Shown here in pieces: positions 11,310 through 22,649 of a DNA stretch of 64,000 bases; the first letter of the stretch is position 1; the number at the start of each line of letters is the position of its first letter. The notes below the pieces were generated by a model. It saw only the letters and a list, made by a program, of their open reading frames with translations. It searched no databases and had not been told where the DNA came from. The stretch comes from Cavia porcellus (lineage: Eukaryota > Chordata > Mammalia > Rodentia > Caviidae). The position numbers were made by a program, and so were the translations under genes. The stretch covers positions 33,972,001 to 34,036,000 of the forward strand of contig NW_026947496.1 in the NCBI RefSeq assembly GCF_034190915.1. Direction: 5' to 3'.

Positions 11310-11398
11310 GTGCTGTGGATATAGCTCAGTGGTACAAGCACTTGCCTGGCAAGCTCAAAGTCCTGAGTTCAATTGCCGGTACCAAAAACAAGCCAAAA
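11310..11398 (+). mobile_element. ID SINE
   Basis: TGCTGTGGATATAGCTCAGT, then CACTTGCCTGGCAAGCTC and GAGTTCAATTGCCGGTACC, are the A-box to B-box body of an ID element with a short A-rich end. More diverged than the copies at 9 and 61735. Confidence 0.88.
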
Positions 11399-12340
11399 GA
11401 TTAGATTTGAAGAATGGCACATATGATTGAAATTATGACTTGAGGGCTGGATCAAGATACCATGGCCTCAAATTCTCAACAAGACAGTTAGTAGTGTTTT
11501 TCACATGAATTTCCAGGTCACTCTGAACACTTCAAGATCAATGCCATGGATTTGGAAGGTAGAGAGTAGGAAAGATTAGCTTCCCAGAGTAAGAGATCCA
11601 TCTTTGGTGGATCCTGAGGAGCTGGCATGATTTGTGTAAGCCAGGTGATGGATGTGTAGCACATAAAAGGCACAGAGAACCAGGTGGGCACAGGTATGCA
11701 TAGGTGTGCACAGGTTTGCAGAACCTGAGATGAGAGAGGTCTCACTCAGTACTATTTGGCTGGTGTTAAGCCATTTCCTACCTTTTGTGTAATTTTTACT
11801 CAGACTCAAGGCAAGTGAACTAACTCATAGGCACATTGAAATTGAAAAATCTTACCACAGATCATAGGAAATGATCTAAAAAGATCAGAAAGGAATTTTG
11901 AGGATTCATTGATTCAACTCATGAGTATTATCCAGGAAGCCACAGATGCTCAGAGAAAGGGCATGAAATCCTTTGTTCTCTGCACCTCCAGACTTCTCTA
12001 GGAAAGAGATCAAGAAAGAGCTGAATCAGTGTTATCTTTCCTCATAGGAAGGAAGTTGGAGGCAGTACCTGAGCAGAAACACCTACTAGCCCATGCTTGG
12101 GATCCTGTGATAGCTAATAAGAACACAGCTTTGCCCTAAGTAATATGGATTGGAAACCCAATCTGTCTTCATTTGGCTTTATGGTCACAGCTATGTCCAT
12201 TCAAAGCCTCACCTCTTACCTGAAAGATAGAGACTCTACAATTTACTTCTGAGGGTTGCTGTTGGAATTATATCCCCCTCCTCGAGGTACTACAGTTCCT
12301 TCCTGAATCATGTATTTGAGAAGAGCAGAATTAACTGTGA
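11399..12340. other. Intronic sequence, nothing recognised
   Basis: Short imperfect repeats of a CACAGGTNTGCA-like motif occur near 11690-11720. No family or gene recognised. Confidence 0.4.
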
Positions 12341-12350
12341 TAGTGTATCT

Positions 12351-12380
12351 AGTGCTTGCTTCCACAGCACATATACTAAG
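12351..12380 (+). pseudogene. U6 snRNA 5' fragment (tailless retropseudogene candidate)
   Basis: 12352-12379 matches the first 28 nt of U6 snRNA with three mismatches; the core CAGCACATATACTAA is exact. It stops abruptly, has no A tail and keeps none of the rest of the RNA. Direct repeats TAGTGTATCT (12341-12350) and TAGTGTATAT (12381-12390) flank it, as for an endonuclease-type insertion. It has no U6 promoter elements and cannot make U6. The alternative is chance, which is unlikely given both the match and the flanks. Confidence 0.7.
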
Positions 12381-12502
12381 TAGTGTATATAAAGCCCTAG
12401 ACTGAGCTTGATCCAGAGTTTCCTTACTCATTCTTGAGACTTCAACTTTGAGTCCCAAATATATACAAACCTTGGCTCCTACCCACTCCAGCTCTAAAAT
12501 GA

Positions 12503-12705
12503 GGATACTGATGGTGGTGGTGATGATGATTATGATGGTGGTGATAGTGATGGTGGTGGTGATGGTGATGACAATAGTGTGTTGGTGATGATGGTAATGG
12601 CGATAGCAATAACAACGGTGATGATGATGATGGTGGTGATGCTAATGATGGTAGTGGAGACAGTGTTGGTGGTGGTGAAGATGACAATGATGGTGATATT
12701 GTGAA
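12503..12705. repeat. Imperfect GAT/GGT triplet array
   Basis: About 200 bp is dominated by GATGGT, GGTGAT and GATGAT triplets with scattered substitutions. The minus-strand frame across it (poly-His/Ser/Pro) is a repeat artefact. Confidence 0.92.
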
Positions 12706-13289
12706 ACTCAAAGTGACTAAATCTTTCTCCTAGTGAAGTTTCAGTTCAGATAAGCCTTGTAGCTTGTGTGCTGCACCCAGCATGATGTCCAGCATTGTGC
12801 CCTTTCATTATTTTAGACTATTTTGGTGGAGAGGGAAGCTCTGACACAAGTTATAACCAGAAAAGTAGTTAAAGAACTGATGTGCTATGTGCCACTGTCG
12901 TGTCATCCTTGTACAAGCCAAGAGCTAGACAGAAACATGATACGATTCATTTGTCTAAAGACCAATGTCCTGGCCAGACCTTGATGCTTTTTTTATTTTT
13001 TGAAAGCTAAAAAGGAAGAAAAACTCTGCTACCAAGCAGATGTATCCCTTATCACCACAATTTTCTGCCATTGGTACTACCTTGCCCTTGACTGTAGACA
13101 TATCTGGAGTGGCCAGGTGGCCTCTCCTAGGAGCAGACATTACCATGGCTTCTAAGACACTCTCCTCCTTCCTACCTGCCCATATAGCATTTGACTACTT
13201 TACAAGAGCCAGACCACACCAAGCTGAAGAGTTACAGGAAGGAAGGAGGCCAAATGTGGAGGGAGTGGACCTCAGCTTTGAGTCAGGCT
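12706..13289. other. Intronic sequence, nothing recognised
   Basis: No repeat family or gene recognised. Confidence 0.45.
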
Positions 13290-13440
13290 GATTCACGTGA
13301 TCAGATCCACTGTCACAACCAGCTAACGTTGTTTAACTTGTCTCTGAGTATTTATTTAGCTTCAGCTTTCTCATATTTAATGCTGGTGACAATAATGCCT
13401 ATTTAGATGGCTAGCCTTCAACATAGGGAGTGAACATTAC
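13290..13440 (+). mobile_element. MIR remnant
   Basis: The order 'TTTAACTTGTCTCTGAG ... TCAGCTTTCTCATATTTAAT ... GACAATAATGCCTATTTAG' matches the MIR core ('cttaacctctctgagcctcagtttcctcatctgtaaaat ... ataataatacctacc'). Confidence 0.65.
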
Positions 13441-13851
13441 CCCAGCTGGAAGCTGGCCCCTGGGCAGTGCTGAGGCACAGTGGCCACTGTTCCCCTGTTG
13501 CTGAATGATGAGTCTTTTGGCAGTGGCTGTGTGTCCCTGTCAGTCCTTCCCTTTCTTCACATACCATATTATTTTCTTGGTTATTTCATTTCTGTTTGAG
13601 CCACAGGATAAAGAGACTTATTTGTATCTGCAGTTTCTTCTATTATATTTCATTATATTACCTTCCACATACACTTTCTTCATAAAGGAATGGGAAGCCA
13701 GTGCTAAAATGAAGCACTGGAAATTGCTATGCCTGATTTAGTTTTCAATACTGGGGCAGCGACAGTACTGCACTGAGCTATGTATCTTAGTCCCTTGCCT
13801 TTTCTGGTGTTTTTGCAAATTCTCATACTTTCTCATACCTTCTGAACCTTA
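13441..13851. other. Intronic sequence, nothing recognised
   Basis: A segment at 13797-13825 resembles 14382-14410 (both contain TGCCTTTTCTG and GCAAATTCT) over about 29 bp. No family assigned. Confidence 0.35.
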
Positions 13852-13982
13852 CTTTTTATTTTGAGTCAGTATCTCGCTATATTGCCCAGGTTGACCTCAA
13901 ACTTGTAATCTTTCTGCCTCAGCCTCCTGCAATCCTTTTACCTCAGCCTCTGAAGGAGCTGGGATTACAGGAATGTGAGCCC
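13852..13982 (-). mobile_element. B1/7SL-type SINE with internal duplication
   Basis: A T-rich left end, then TTGAGTCAGTATCTCGCTAT, ATTGCCCAGGTTGACCTCAA and GCTGGGATTACAGG, is a B1-like monomer read antisense. CCTCAGCCTC occurs twice (about 13917 and 13941), so roughly 25 bp is duplicated inside the element. Confidence 0.85.
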
Positions 13983-16900
13983 ATTCTTTTATACAGCTAG
14001 TATCTGTGCAAGGGCCTCAGAGTCAGTGCCCAGTGTGTCTATTGCAAACAGAAGCCAGAACACACAGGACCACGTGCTCAGTTCCTTCAGGGCAGCCTTC
14101 CCTCCAGCTGCTCCCCAACCAGCTTCAGGTTTGGTCTTGAAAGATACAGAAAGGAAGGTCTCTAGCTGAGAGTCTCTGACAAATTTCTTACCTGTTTTCC
14201 AGACTTAGTCATCAAGTTCTAAGAAAGCCCCCACTTTTAGGGTGTTCCCTGTTCATGGGTGGTAGACTTGCCCTTGGAAGGCTCTTATTTACTTCAAGTG
14301 CATCTTGGCTTCATGGCCACATCCCATTCTGTCTGGCTGCATTCGTCACAAGTGATGAAAATCCAATTGGCCAGAGTAAGCTGCCTTTTCTGATGTTTGT
14401 GCAAATTCTATTCTCAAGCTTCCTGGACCTTTTAAAATAGAATTATAGTAATTACATTTACCTCCTTGGCTATTTTCTACTTTGAGAGAGAAAACAAATA
14501 TGATTTATGCACTTAATGTAACATTTAGGAGTACATCAGGATCATTTCACGCCATTCTTTCCTAAGTGCCTTATTTATGACACTTACATTTAATGAGTTA
14601 CTTCCAATACTACGTACATTATTAATTTATAACATAAAATAAATTAAAAGCCCTGGAAAACTAAGGCAACCTTGTTGCAAGAATACATCATTAAAACCAT
14701 TATAGAGCATTATTTTGCCACACGTTACTCTAGGGGAGGAAACGGAAGAGAACTTTTTCAAAGACAGGTTTTAAGCACTCCACTGACAAAATGGAAACAG
14801 GCTTGTTAATATTTTATTATAACAGTGCGGGGGTGGGTCTCTCAAATGCCTAATGGCTATTTTTTTAAGATTTGGTTTTATTAAAGGTGGATGTAAGTAT
14901 GTTTAAACCCACCTAAGGGAGCACCTCATTTCTTGGTGGAGATATTTTCTCCCATGTACTGAGCAGAGAAAATTGCCATGGTGGACTCACATACATGGTC
15001 ATTTTGCAAAGTCCTTTTTGGACATCTGCAAAGCTTAATATCTCTTTCCTAGAGAGGAGGTTTGGGGTCAGCTAGGTTTTCTGATCGCAACTCTCAGGAC
15101 TTCTAATCAAACAAACCACTAGTGTCCCCTGCAATGGCAGTACAAAGCAAACTATCTGAGGCAGGAGTAGAGAATTCAGAGTACAGCAACCAATATTCTG
15201 CCTCCTGGGAGAAGAGGCTCAAGGTGGGGTGCTGTAGGGAGGGGCTAAATAGCCAGGGGCTAGGTGACTTCTCTCCAAAAGCACCTGTGCCATCCAAGGA
15301 AGATAAGAAGCAAATGTGCATTTCCCACGCTCCTCTTCCTGCTGCACTGACCCCACACGGAGTCCCTAGGATCTTTCAAGGGCAAGTGAAGGAGAGTCAG
15401 GGAAGGGTAAAATGCCACTGGTCCATCAACAACATAAGTGACAACCAAATTTCTGTGTGCCGAGCCTCTGAACTTGGGAGTTTGATGAAGCAGCCAGCAT
15501 CACACTAACACAGTCTCCATCCACCATTCCCCAGCCCCAAGTTGGGGTCAACCTGAAAGCATCCACATACCCCCAATATGTGTACTTAGGCATTCTCACT
15601 TTGCAGAAGCTTCTATGAGGCTTTAGTTTTCTTCTAAATATAACAATAGTTTCAAAATAATATCTGGACACCATGGTGATAGGGATTATGTCAGTCTTGC
15701 TCAACCACACACTTCCAGCACCTAGCACTTAGCTAGTATGCACGGGGACGCCCTCTTCCGGCTCGTATTCACAGCAGACCTGCTGACGTGACTGCCACAG
15801 CAGACACCAAGCTGCCCTTCTACCATCCAGAACAGCCAACTGATTCAGTGACCAAACGGCTCTTGGAGTATACAGTAGTTTTAGAAAAAGAAGTGTTGGA
15901 TGAACAAACATTTTTAAAAATCAACCAGACCTGAAATCAGTAGACTTCAGCACAGCCCAGTGCAGTGCACTCTCTGACTGAAGGAAGAATGAAAGCCCGT
16001 CCTCAGGGAGTCCCAGTGCCTCCTTTGTATGGGCTAGATTGTCACACACTCTTGAACTACACACTGACTGCATCCAGGAAGAGAGGAATTTGAGGGAGTT
16101 GTGTCTTTTGGGACCTTAAAAGCTTGCTAACATTCTAACCTGCTGGGAGAGCTGACATTTTTACATGTGCTGCAGTTATTATTGCCATTTAATGAGCTTT
16201 CCTGAACCTTCGTGGGGGAAACAGCTTTTTGTTGGCACTGGGGGTGTTGATGTCCACAGCCAAGCTGAGATACACTGGGCAGGGTGCAGACAGCAGGGGC
16301 TAGACTCCATCATCAAGGCTTGTTTCCTCAGTGTCTCTTGGTTACCACTGGCTGTCACCTGCTGGGGCTGTCCATCTGTGTGCCTGCAGGTGACCTGGGC
16401 AATCAGGCTGCTTTCATGGTGGCTCAGGGACTCAAATGCATGTGTCACACTGGACACAGCAGGGGCATCCTGTCTCTTCTGGAATCTAGCCTCAGAACTA
16501 GCATCACATTGCCCCCTGTACCCCACATCCAGGCAGGCATGGCCTTGCCTAATTTCAAAGGGAAAAGGGACATGAACCCACCTCTTGACTGGAGGGTAGT
16601 GAGATATCAACTTGTGTTAAAGCACGTGGCCACTGTCTTTGGAAATACCATCTTCTATGACATCTGAAGCAAAGATACCATAGAAGGACAGCAATCTTGG
16701 CTTCGGTCAGCAGTAAGTGTCCTGGGCCTCAAGAGGTGCTGCAGCTGGAGGCTTGGGGATCAGTAGCTCAGGTCAAACCTTTCACCAGGTCCCCAGAGAA
16801 CCTTTCTGTAATGTGGGTAGTGGAGAGCTGGGTGCCCAGTGTTCATGGAGCTGCTGGGTGTGGCCATCTCAGATGGGCCATCTCCCCTCCCCCATGTCTC

Positions 16901-17715
16901 CAGGCCAGACTTGGGCTCCAGCTCCCTTGAGGCTTTGCCTGTGGCCATGGTGCCCTCCTCTGAGAAATAAACCTTTCATCAGTGAAACAAAAAAAATCAA
17001 CCTAGTGGAAAAAACTAATAAAAGTAGCAATAAATTATTCAGGAAACAGAAGACTGCTGTGGGGCTACAGATAAGAGCAAGGCATGATGTGCCCCACTGT
17101 CCCTTGTCTACTAGCACCTTCTTCCTTGATGATGTTTTCCTTCTAAATAGGTGAATTATTTTTATGCAGATAGTGTCCAAGAATTGCAGTAACTCAGGCT
17201 GCTGACAACACATCACTTATAACCCAAGTCACGTCCTTTCACACTCTGAGCTGCCAGGGAGGCTGGCATTAGTAGCAACCACACAAAAGGCTCCGATGTG
17301 CCATAGAATGCACACAGGCACCCAGGGACAGCAGTGGTGAGGACAGCTGAGCAGAGAGCTGCTGTGATCCTTGGGCTGGGTGTCCTGAGAGCAGGAGGCT
17401 CTGTCGCTGCTGCTGGTCCACCTCAGGGGAAGAGAGCAGCAAAGCCATATCACACAGGCACTGTCCAGGGATCCCAGCCAGGATATAGAGCGAGCAGCAA
17501 ACACTGCAGGGCACAATAGCCATACAGGCAGGCCCAAGTGCTGGTCACCAGTTTATGCAGCCAGAAAGCAAGATACAAATCCAAATGGGATGGAGTGGGG
17601 ACAGTAGCAATTGTTTCTTAACCAGTTCCAAGGCCAGATCACCAAGTCAAAAGGGCAACCTGACTGCTGAATATGTGAAATAAAAACGGAGGAAAGGGAA
17701 AGTCCCTGTGAGCAT
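13983..17715. other. Repeat-poor intronic stretch
   Basis: 3.7 kb with no recognised transposon. Contains an AT-rich part (14440-14720) and GC-richer parts (15100-15500, 16200-16950). Overlapping open frames of up to 145 codons occur on both strands without splice or domain support. Not annotated as a gene. Confidence 0.4.
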
Positions 17716-17718
17716 GCA

Positions 17719-17764
17719 CTGTGTGTGTGTGAGTGTGCATGCGTGTGTGTGTGTGTGTGTGTGT
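17719..17764. repeat. (TG)n microsatellite, interrupted
   Basis: A TG-rich run with GAGTGTGCATGC interruptions, followed by a pure (GT) block. Confidence 0.95.
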
Positions 17765-19149
17765 AATACAGAAGTGTTTTTAAACTTTATTAACAGATGG
17801 TGTGATTAGTTAATTGGTTAGCTGGTTGTTAATTGAGTAGTTATTTGACTACATTTTTGCTTTGGGAAGTGTTGAGCAGAGGAACACTTCCTTCTAATTA
17901 AAAAAGAACACATGAGAAATCACATGGAAAAGAAGAAAAATCCAAGAAGAGCTGTCCTGGCAGTGTTTGCAAAGCCCTGACTTTCTCAGTTGTACTTCTG
18001 AGCCTCTTCTTCAATGGGTGCAGCCTGGCAGTTAGGTCTTCTTGCATCAAGCACCTTGTAGTCAACAGGAATGTAAACTCCAATCCTTGTCATTTGGACA
18101 AACAGGGTGGCCTATAGCATGGTGGGCCCCACTCAGAACAAGGCCAGGCAAGAACCGCAATGCAGACTGTGCCACGTGAGTGCCAGGCAGTCTAGGCCTC
18201 TTGGGACAGAGCCCGTGTGGTAAAGAAGAGCAAAAGGCTCAAGTGCTCTGAAAAATCTCAGTCTTGTGCCCCTCAGGAAGCAGCCACCCCTGGCAGAATG
18301 TACCTGCTGAAGTCCCTCAAATCTTCAGGGATTTGCTGATGAGCACGACACTGTGATCCTCCTGGCAGTGGCAGGCCAGGCATCGTGTCCACTAAGGCCT
18401 GAGTCACCTCCTGCATCTGCTGTTCCTCCTTTCCCAAGAGTCTGGCATCACCCTGCTTGGCTGGTGTCATCCTCACCCCCAGCTCTGGCACAAGGACTCA
18501 TTTTTTTCACCCAGTTTCCTTCTTCCTCTTGCATATCTTCTTTAATGTTTTTCTCTGTCCCTTACTGAAGATTCCATCCTCCCTGATGAGAAAAAGGAAT
18601 TCCTCATGCGCTCCCTCTCCTCCATCAGGGAGGCCAGGCTGTGCATACCAACAGCTCCAGAGGGGCCCTGCCAGAGCGAGGGGACATTATGACATCATGC
18701 CCATTGCTGGGGGCCTCAGCCATCTAAACCGTGATCCTTTCATAAACCTCTGATCTTCTTTAGGATAATTTCTGTACTCAAGAGATGAAGCAAATAACAA
18801 GTCATGGCATTACTTGACTAAGAATGAAAAGTCCTTAGTAACTAAAGGTAATGGCGACAACAGAGAAAGTGACTATTACATCCTGATGGTTAGGAGCAGG
18901 AATTGCATGGTTAGTGGGCATGAGGAAGTTTTAAATTAAGAAGTCATTTGACCAAATAGGTGATGATGGCAACCGCAACCAGGTAGAAATCACATAGAAG
19001 GAAGAACTCATTTACCAGCTCAACAAAAAAATTTAAATTGCAGTGCAAACATAATAAAAATTTATAGGGCCGCGTGAAGAAACCTTTAAATCTCCTGAGA
19101 CTATACAATGTAAAAATGCCAGTCCTCCATATGCACATGTATAATTGAG
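17765..19149. other. Intronic sequence, nothing firmly recognised
   Basis: No clear repeat family apart from possible decayed L1 sequence towards the right end, next to the L1 block that starts at about 19150. Confidence 0.35.
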
Positions 19150-19908
19150 TGCTATGACAATGAAAATACCAGAAATTTTGTTTCAGGAAGTGGACAAGAA
19201 AACTCTGAAAAAGAAGAACAATAAGGGGAACTGGCTGCCCTAGAGATCCGTTTAAAACCTAAACCACAGTGACTAACACAGCATGACCCAGGAAATAGGC
19301 AGACGAGAGACCAGTGGACATTCAGGGATGTGCCTCAGCACACAGAAAGGGCTTTGTACATGGTATGAAAAAATTCTCATAGATATGATGAAATGGGAAG
19401 AAATTGTCCAAAAGGAAAAAGGAACTAGGATGAGGGAAATGGAAAAGGAAAATTAAAAAATGATTAGTTATACTCCTAGTGCTTCTTAGCTTATTAAAAC
19501 AGAAGGTTTGTACTGATACCAACTAGGGAATTTTTACACCCATATTTTGTACTCTGAGTAACTACTTTAAAGATAACAATATGTAATGTATTAACTATTG
19601 TTACTCTCATATTATTTTGCTATGAAATTTTGTTTTACTTTTTTTTCCATAAAATTTTAAAAAGTTCTCTTGTGAGCAAAGGAAAGATGACCCAAGTGAC
19701 ATTAAGATAACTGAGAATTCACTTAGAAAATGATAAGTCTAGTTTATGCCTCTTACTATAAACCTAGATAAATTTCAGATCAAATCTCAGTGTTAAATGT
19801 GAAACATTATAAATATTAGAAAAAATGTAGGGTAATTCTTTTGTAACCTGTCTCATTATGGTAAAAAACCTAGAAGTCATCAAAAAAATATTAAAAATTA
19901 GAAATTAA
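19150..19908 (+). mobile_element. Old L1 ORF2/3' region, segment 1
   Basis: Decayed L1 sequence in L1 order: an ORF2-type part near 19210-19320, then 'AATTTCAGATCAAATCTCAG ... TAAATATTAGAAAAAATGTA ... GGTAATTCTTTTGTAACCTG ... AAACCTAGAAGTCATCAAAA', matching the mammalian L1 ORF2 C-terminal text. It carries on beyond the SINE at 19909-20094. Confidence 0.65.
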
Positions 19909-20094
19909 GCCAGACACAGAGGTGCATGCCTGTAATCCCAGCACTCCGGAAGTTGAGGTAGGAAGGTCACAAATTCAACCCCAACCTGGGCAGCTTAGTG
20001 ACTTAGCAAGACTCGGTCTCAAAATAAAATAACAAAGCAAGGGCTGGGGATGCAGCTCAGTTTAAAGGTTCTGAGTTCAGTCTTCAGTACTAAG
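19909..20094 (+). mobile_element. B1-dID composite SINE inside an L1
   Basis: GCATGCCTGTAATCCCAGCA and GACTCGGTCTCAAAATAAAA (B1 part) are followed by GGGCTGGGGATGCAGCTCAG and a degraded B box (ID part). Its 3' tail passes directly into the GACAGA array. Confidence 0.9.
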
Positions 20095-20166
20095 AGAAAC
20101 AGGGAAAGAGAGAGAGACATACAGAGAGAGACACAGAGACAGAGACAGAGACAGAGACAGAGACAT
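20095..20166. repeat. (GACAGA)n-type microsatellite at the SINE tail
   Basis: AGAGAGAGAC followed by repeated CAGAGA units up to 20165, directly 3' of the SINE, so probably grown from its A-rich tail. Confidence 0.92.
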
Positions 20167-20611
20167 ATTAAATTATACTTTTTAGAAAGATTAACCATAA
20201 AGATTAATCATTCCAAAGCAAAGCAAAGGGAAAATGCAAATCTAAAAACCTGAAAAGGTAATTACAATTCATGCAGTAGAAAGAATTAATGTAGTGATAA
20301 AAAGCTATTATAATCAGTATAAAAACAGTTACTAGTTAAATGAGGAAGTATTTAAAGCATGAACAGGTGGCCCATAGGCAAGGACATTGAAATGGCTCAT
20401 GTGGGCACATAAAGATGCTTACTCTCATGCATATGAGAACAGTGTAAATTGAAGAATATCTATTTACTGTCAAATGGCCAAAAGATAAGTGAAATGATGG
20501 CTTGCTCATACACAGTGTTTGCCATGCTAAGAAGAGATAGGTGCTGATTTGCAATGAGTAGGGGCAACTTTGTACAGGAAAAGTTGAAAACTTTATTCAG
20601 AAAGCAGGAGA
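20167..20611 (+). mobile_element. Old L1 3' region, segment 2
   Basis: Continues the same L1: 'GTATTTAAAGCATGAACAGG', 'TCTCATGCATATGAGAACAG' and 'GTCAAATGGCCAAAAGATAA' follow the expected order of the L1 ORF2 end. It is interrupted at its right end by the hAT MITE. Confidence 0.6.
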
Positions 20612-20619
20612 ACTTTACA

Positions 20620-20814
20620 CAGTGCTGGCTAATCTGTGGCACCCACTCCACAGTAGGCACACAAAGCCCTCTCTTCCAGCACACTGTGCATGAGTTTTGC
20701 ATTTAATAAACTAAAACCTTGGTATTCAGCTTTACTTATAGTGTGGGCACTTTGTGATAAATAAGTGGGGGTTGGGCTGCAGTGTGGGTTGCACTCACTG
20801 GTTCAGATTCTAGC
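20620..20814. mobile_element. hAT-like MITE, copy 2 (inverted relative to copy 1)
   Basis: It begins CAGTGCTGGCTAATCTGTGG, shares CACAGTAGGCA and AGCCCTCTCT with the reverse complement of copy 1, then GGGTTG and GCACTC near the other end, which closes with GGTTCAGATTCTAG. Flanks ACTTTACA (20612-20619) and ACTTATCA (20815-20822) match at 6 of 8 positions. It sits inside the old L1. Confidence 0.7.
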
Positions 20815-21290
20815 ACTTATCAAAATCGCAAAGATATATCCACGCTGACCTAGCAGCCTCATTCCCAGGAATTTAATTAGAGGATATAGCACTAAGCATG
20901 GATCATGAAATTTGAAGAGCTTCCTCAGCTTTGTTTGTAATTAGCTAAAGATGAAAACAACCTAAAAGATTCATACCTCTGGCATAAACTATTAGTGTCA
21001 GCTGTAAATAAAATAGCAAGTGCATATGCAATGAGAGGGAAAGACCCCTCCCCAGAAATATTATTCTGTAAAAAAGCAAGATATACAATCATTTGGTTAA
21101 AAAAAAAAAAGTAAAAAGAACCAGGATTAAAGAATAGATAGTTGGATAGTTTTTGCTCCAATATTTATTTAGAAAAAAACCCCTCAAACTAGTGGTTGCT
21201 TAAAAGCAGGATTAAAAACAGAGTAAATGGCTGGATGTGTAATAGTTTCAAAAAAGTGATACATAATTTTAAAAAGCTTAAATAACTAAA
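20815..21290 (+). mobile_element. Old L1 3' end, segment 3
   Basis: Resumes with 'GCAAAGATATATCCACGCTG' and 'TTCCCAGGAATTTAATTAGA', the L1 text that follows segment 2, and runs to a degraded 3' end with A-rich parts. Confidence 0.6.
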
Positions 21291-22649
21291 TGAATGAAGG
21301 GCAGTTCTGTAAAGAAAGAACAGGTATCAGAACACTAACCAGGGTGCTTTCTAACAAGCCATTTTGCAAAACACACACAGGAAATGGAAATACAGGCAAG
21401 TCATCAAAGCCAGATGCCAAATAGGGGTGAGAATAATCCCTTGGAAGATGCCAAAGGGAAAGGACTCTCTGTGTGTTACTTTGAGTGGGAGCCTAAGAAG
21501 AAAGGACAATGTCCCCCACTGGGGAAGATGACAGGTGCTGGTTGGTGACAGACAGAACGCAGAGCTGCTTTCTGCCATGTGCCCACCCCTCCTGGGCATC
21601 TCCCAAGCTTGGCTCATGCTGGAGCCTCTGAGTTTCACCCCTTTCCAAAACCAGGCCAGCTGCATTGCAGGAACATAGGTAAAGCCTCTGGGTTCATAGG
21701 CATGACAAAAGCAGCTTTGGTTTCCTTTGACTTAGCAACCTCAGTACTTGGCTATCCAGGTCCTTGCAGGGAGATTTGTCCCCTTTACCACTGCAGGAGC
21801 TCTGCACACACTAACACGCTATGTCCCTGAACAGTGCTCACATTGTTGTGTTCTCAAAACCTGTCTGGAAACCTTCTCAAAACCTGTCTCAAAACCTTCA
21901 ACAACTGTGCCAGATCTTCCCAGCCAGCCAAGCAGACCTCGGACATGCCTTCTGTTCTTCTTTCCAGAAGCCAACTGCAGTGCTAATGTGCATCTTACCC
22001 TGTTAAAGTCAAAGCACTAGAGAGAAGGATCCCCATCTTCTCCATCCAAAAAAGGATAGTGTTCAAATAAAGGAAAAGAAGTGTGCTTCACAAAGGAAGG
22101 GTCCTAACCTCAGAAAGGAAGCAATGCAGAAGAGCACTTAGCCCCTTCCCATATCTTCAGGTCTTCATGCCCAAATGAATTCTACCCCAGAGGTGAAAAA
22201 AGACTTGCAAATGTGAGGATGAAAGACACTTGGAAGAAAAAGAAAGATTTTGGAAGGTCATTTCTTTATTTTCTAAGTGGTTGGAAAAAATTCTGTCAGC
22301 CAACTAAGCACTGCATTTACTTACTGCAGAATTCATGAATGAATATTAACCAGTGGGTAAGCACCTAGTTAAAAAAAATGTATCAAGTAGAAGCCAGCAT
22401 GGTTCATTTATTTTTAAAAAAAATCCAATCAGCTGAAAAATCTTTGTCAACATGGTTTTGTTTGTTATTGTCAGCCTGGAAGGAGACATCCAATATTTAC
22501 CATCAAACTCATCCTTTGATTCTGTTCTATTTGTGTTTGTACCTGGGACATAGGTGTGATCAAAGGTTTTGTTATCCCATGACACTTGTTTTATATAATG
22601 GTACAAACATCATTATTAATTTGACACTTCTGCAATGAGAAAGACATTG
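21291..22649. other. Intronic sequence, nothing recognised
   Basis: Contains a short local duplication at 21853-21900 (CTCAAAACCTGTCT repeated). No gene or family called. Confidence 0.4.

Noticed and set aside
12351..12380. Functional U6 snRNA gene
   Set aside because: Only 28 nt match. The ISL, U4/U2 pairing regions and the T terminator are all missing, and there is no PSE/TATA upstream.
12442..12711. Minus-strand open frame with His, Ser and Pro runs
   Set aside because: A translation of the GAT/GGT triplet array.
13797..14435. Possible segmental duplication (13797-13825 vs 14382-14410)
   Set aside because: The similarity extends only about 29 bp and upstream sequence does not align, so chance or a shared tiny repeat is as likely.
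16179..17216. Overlapping open frames of 115-145 codons on both strands
   Set aside because: They overlap each other on both strands without domain, splice or repeat support; chance frames in moderately GC-rich DNA.
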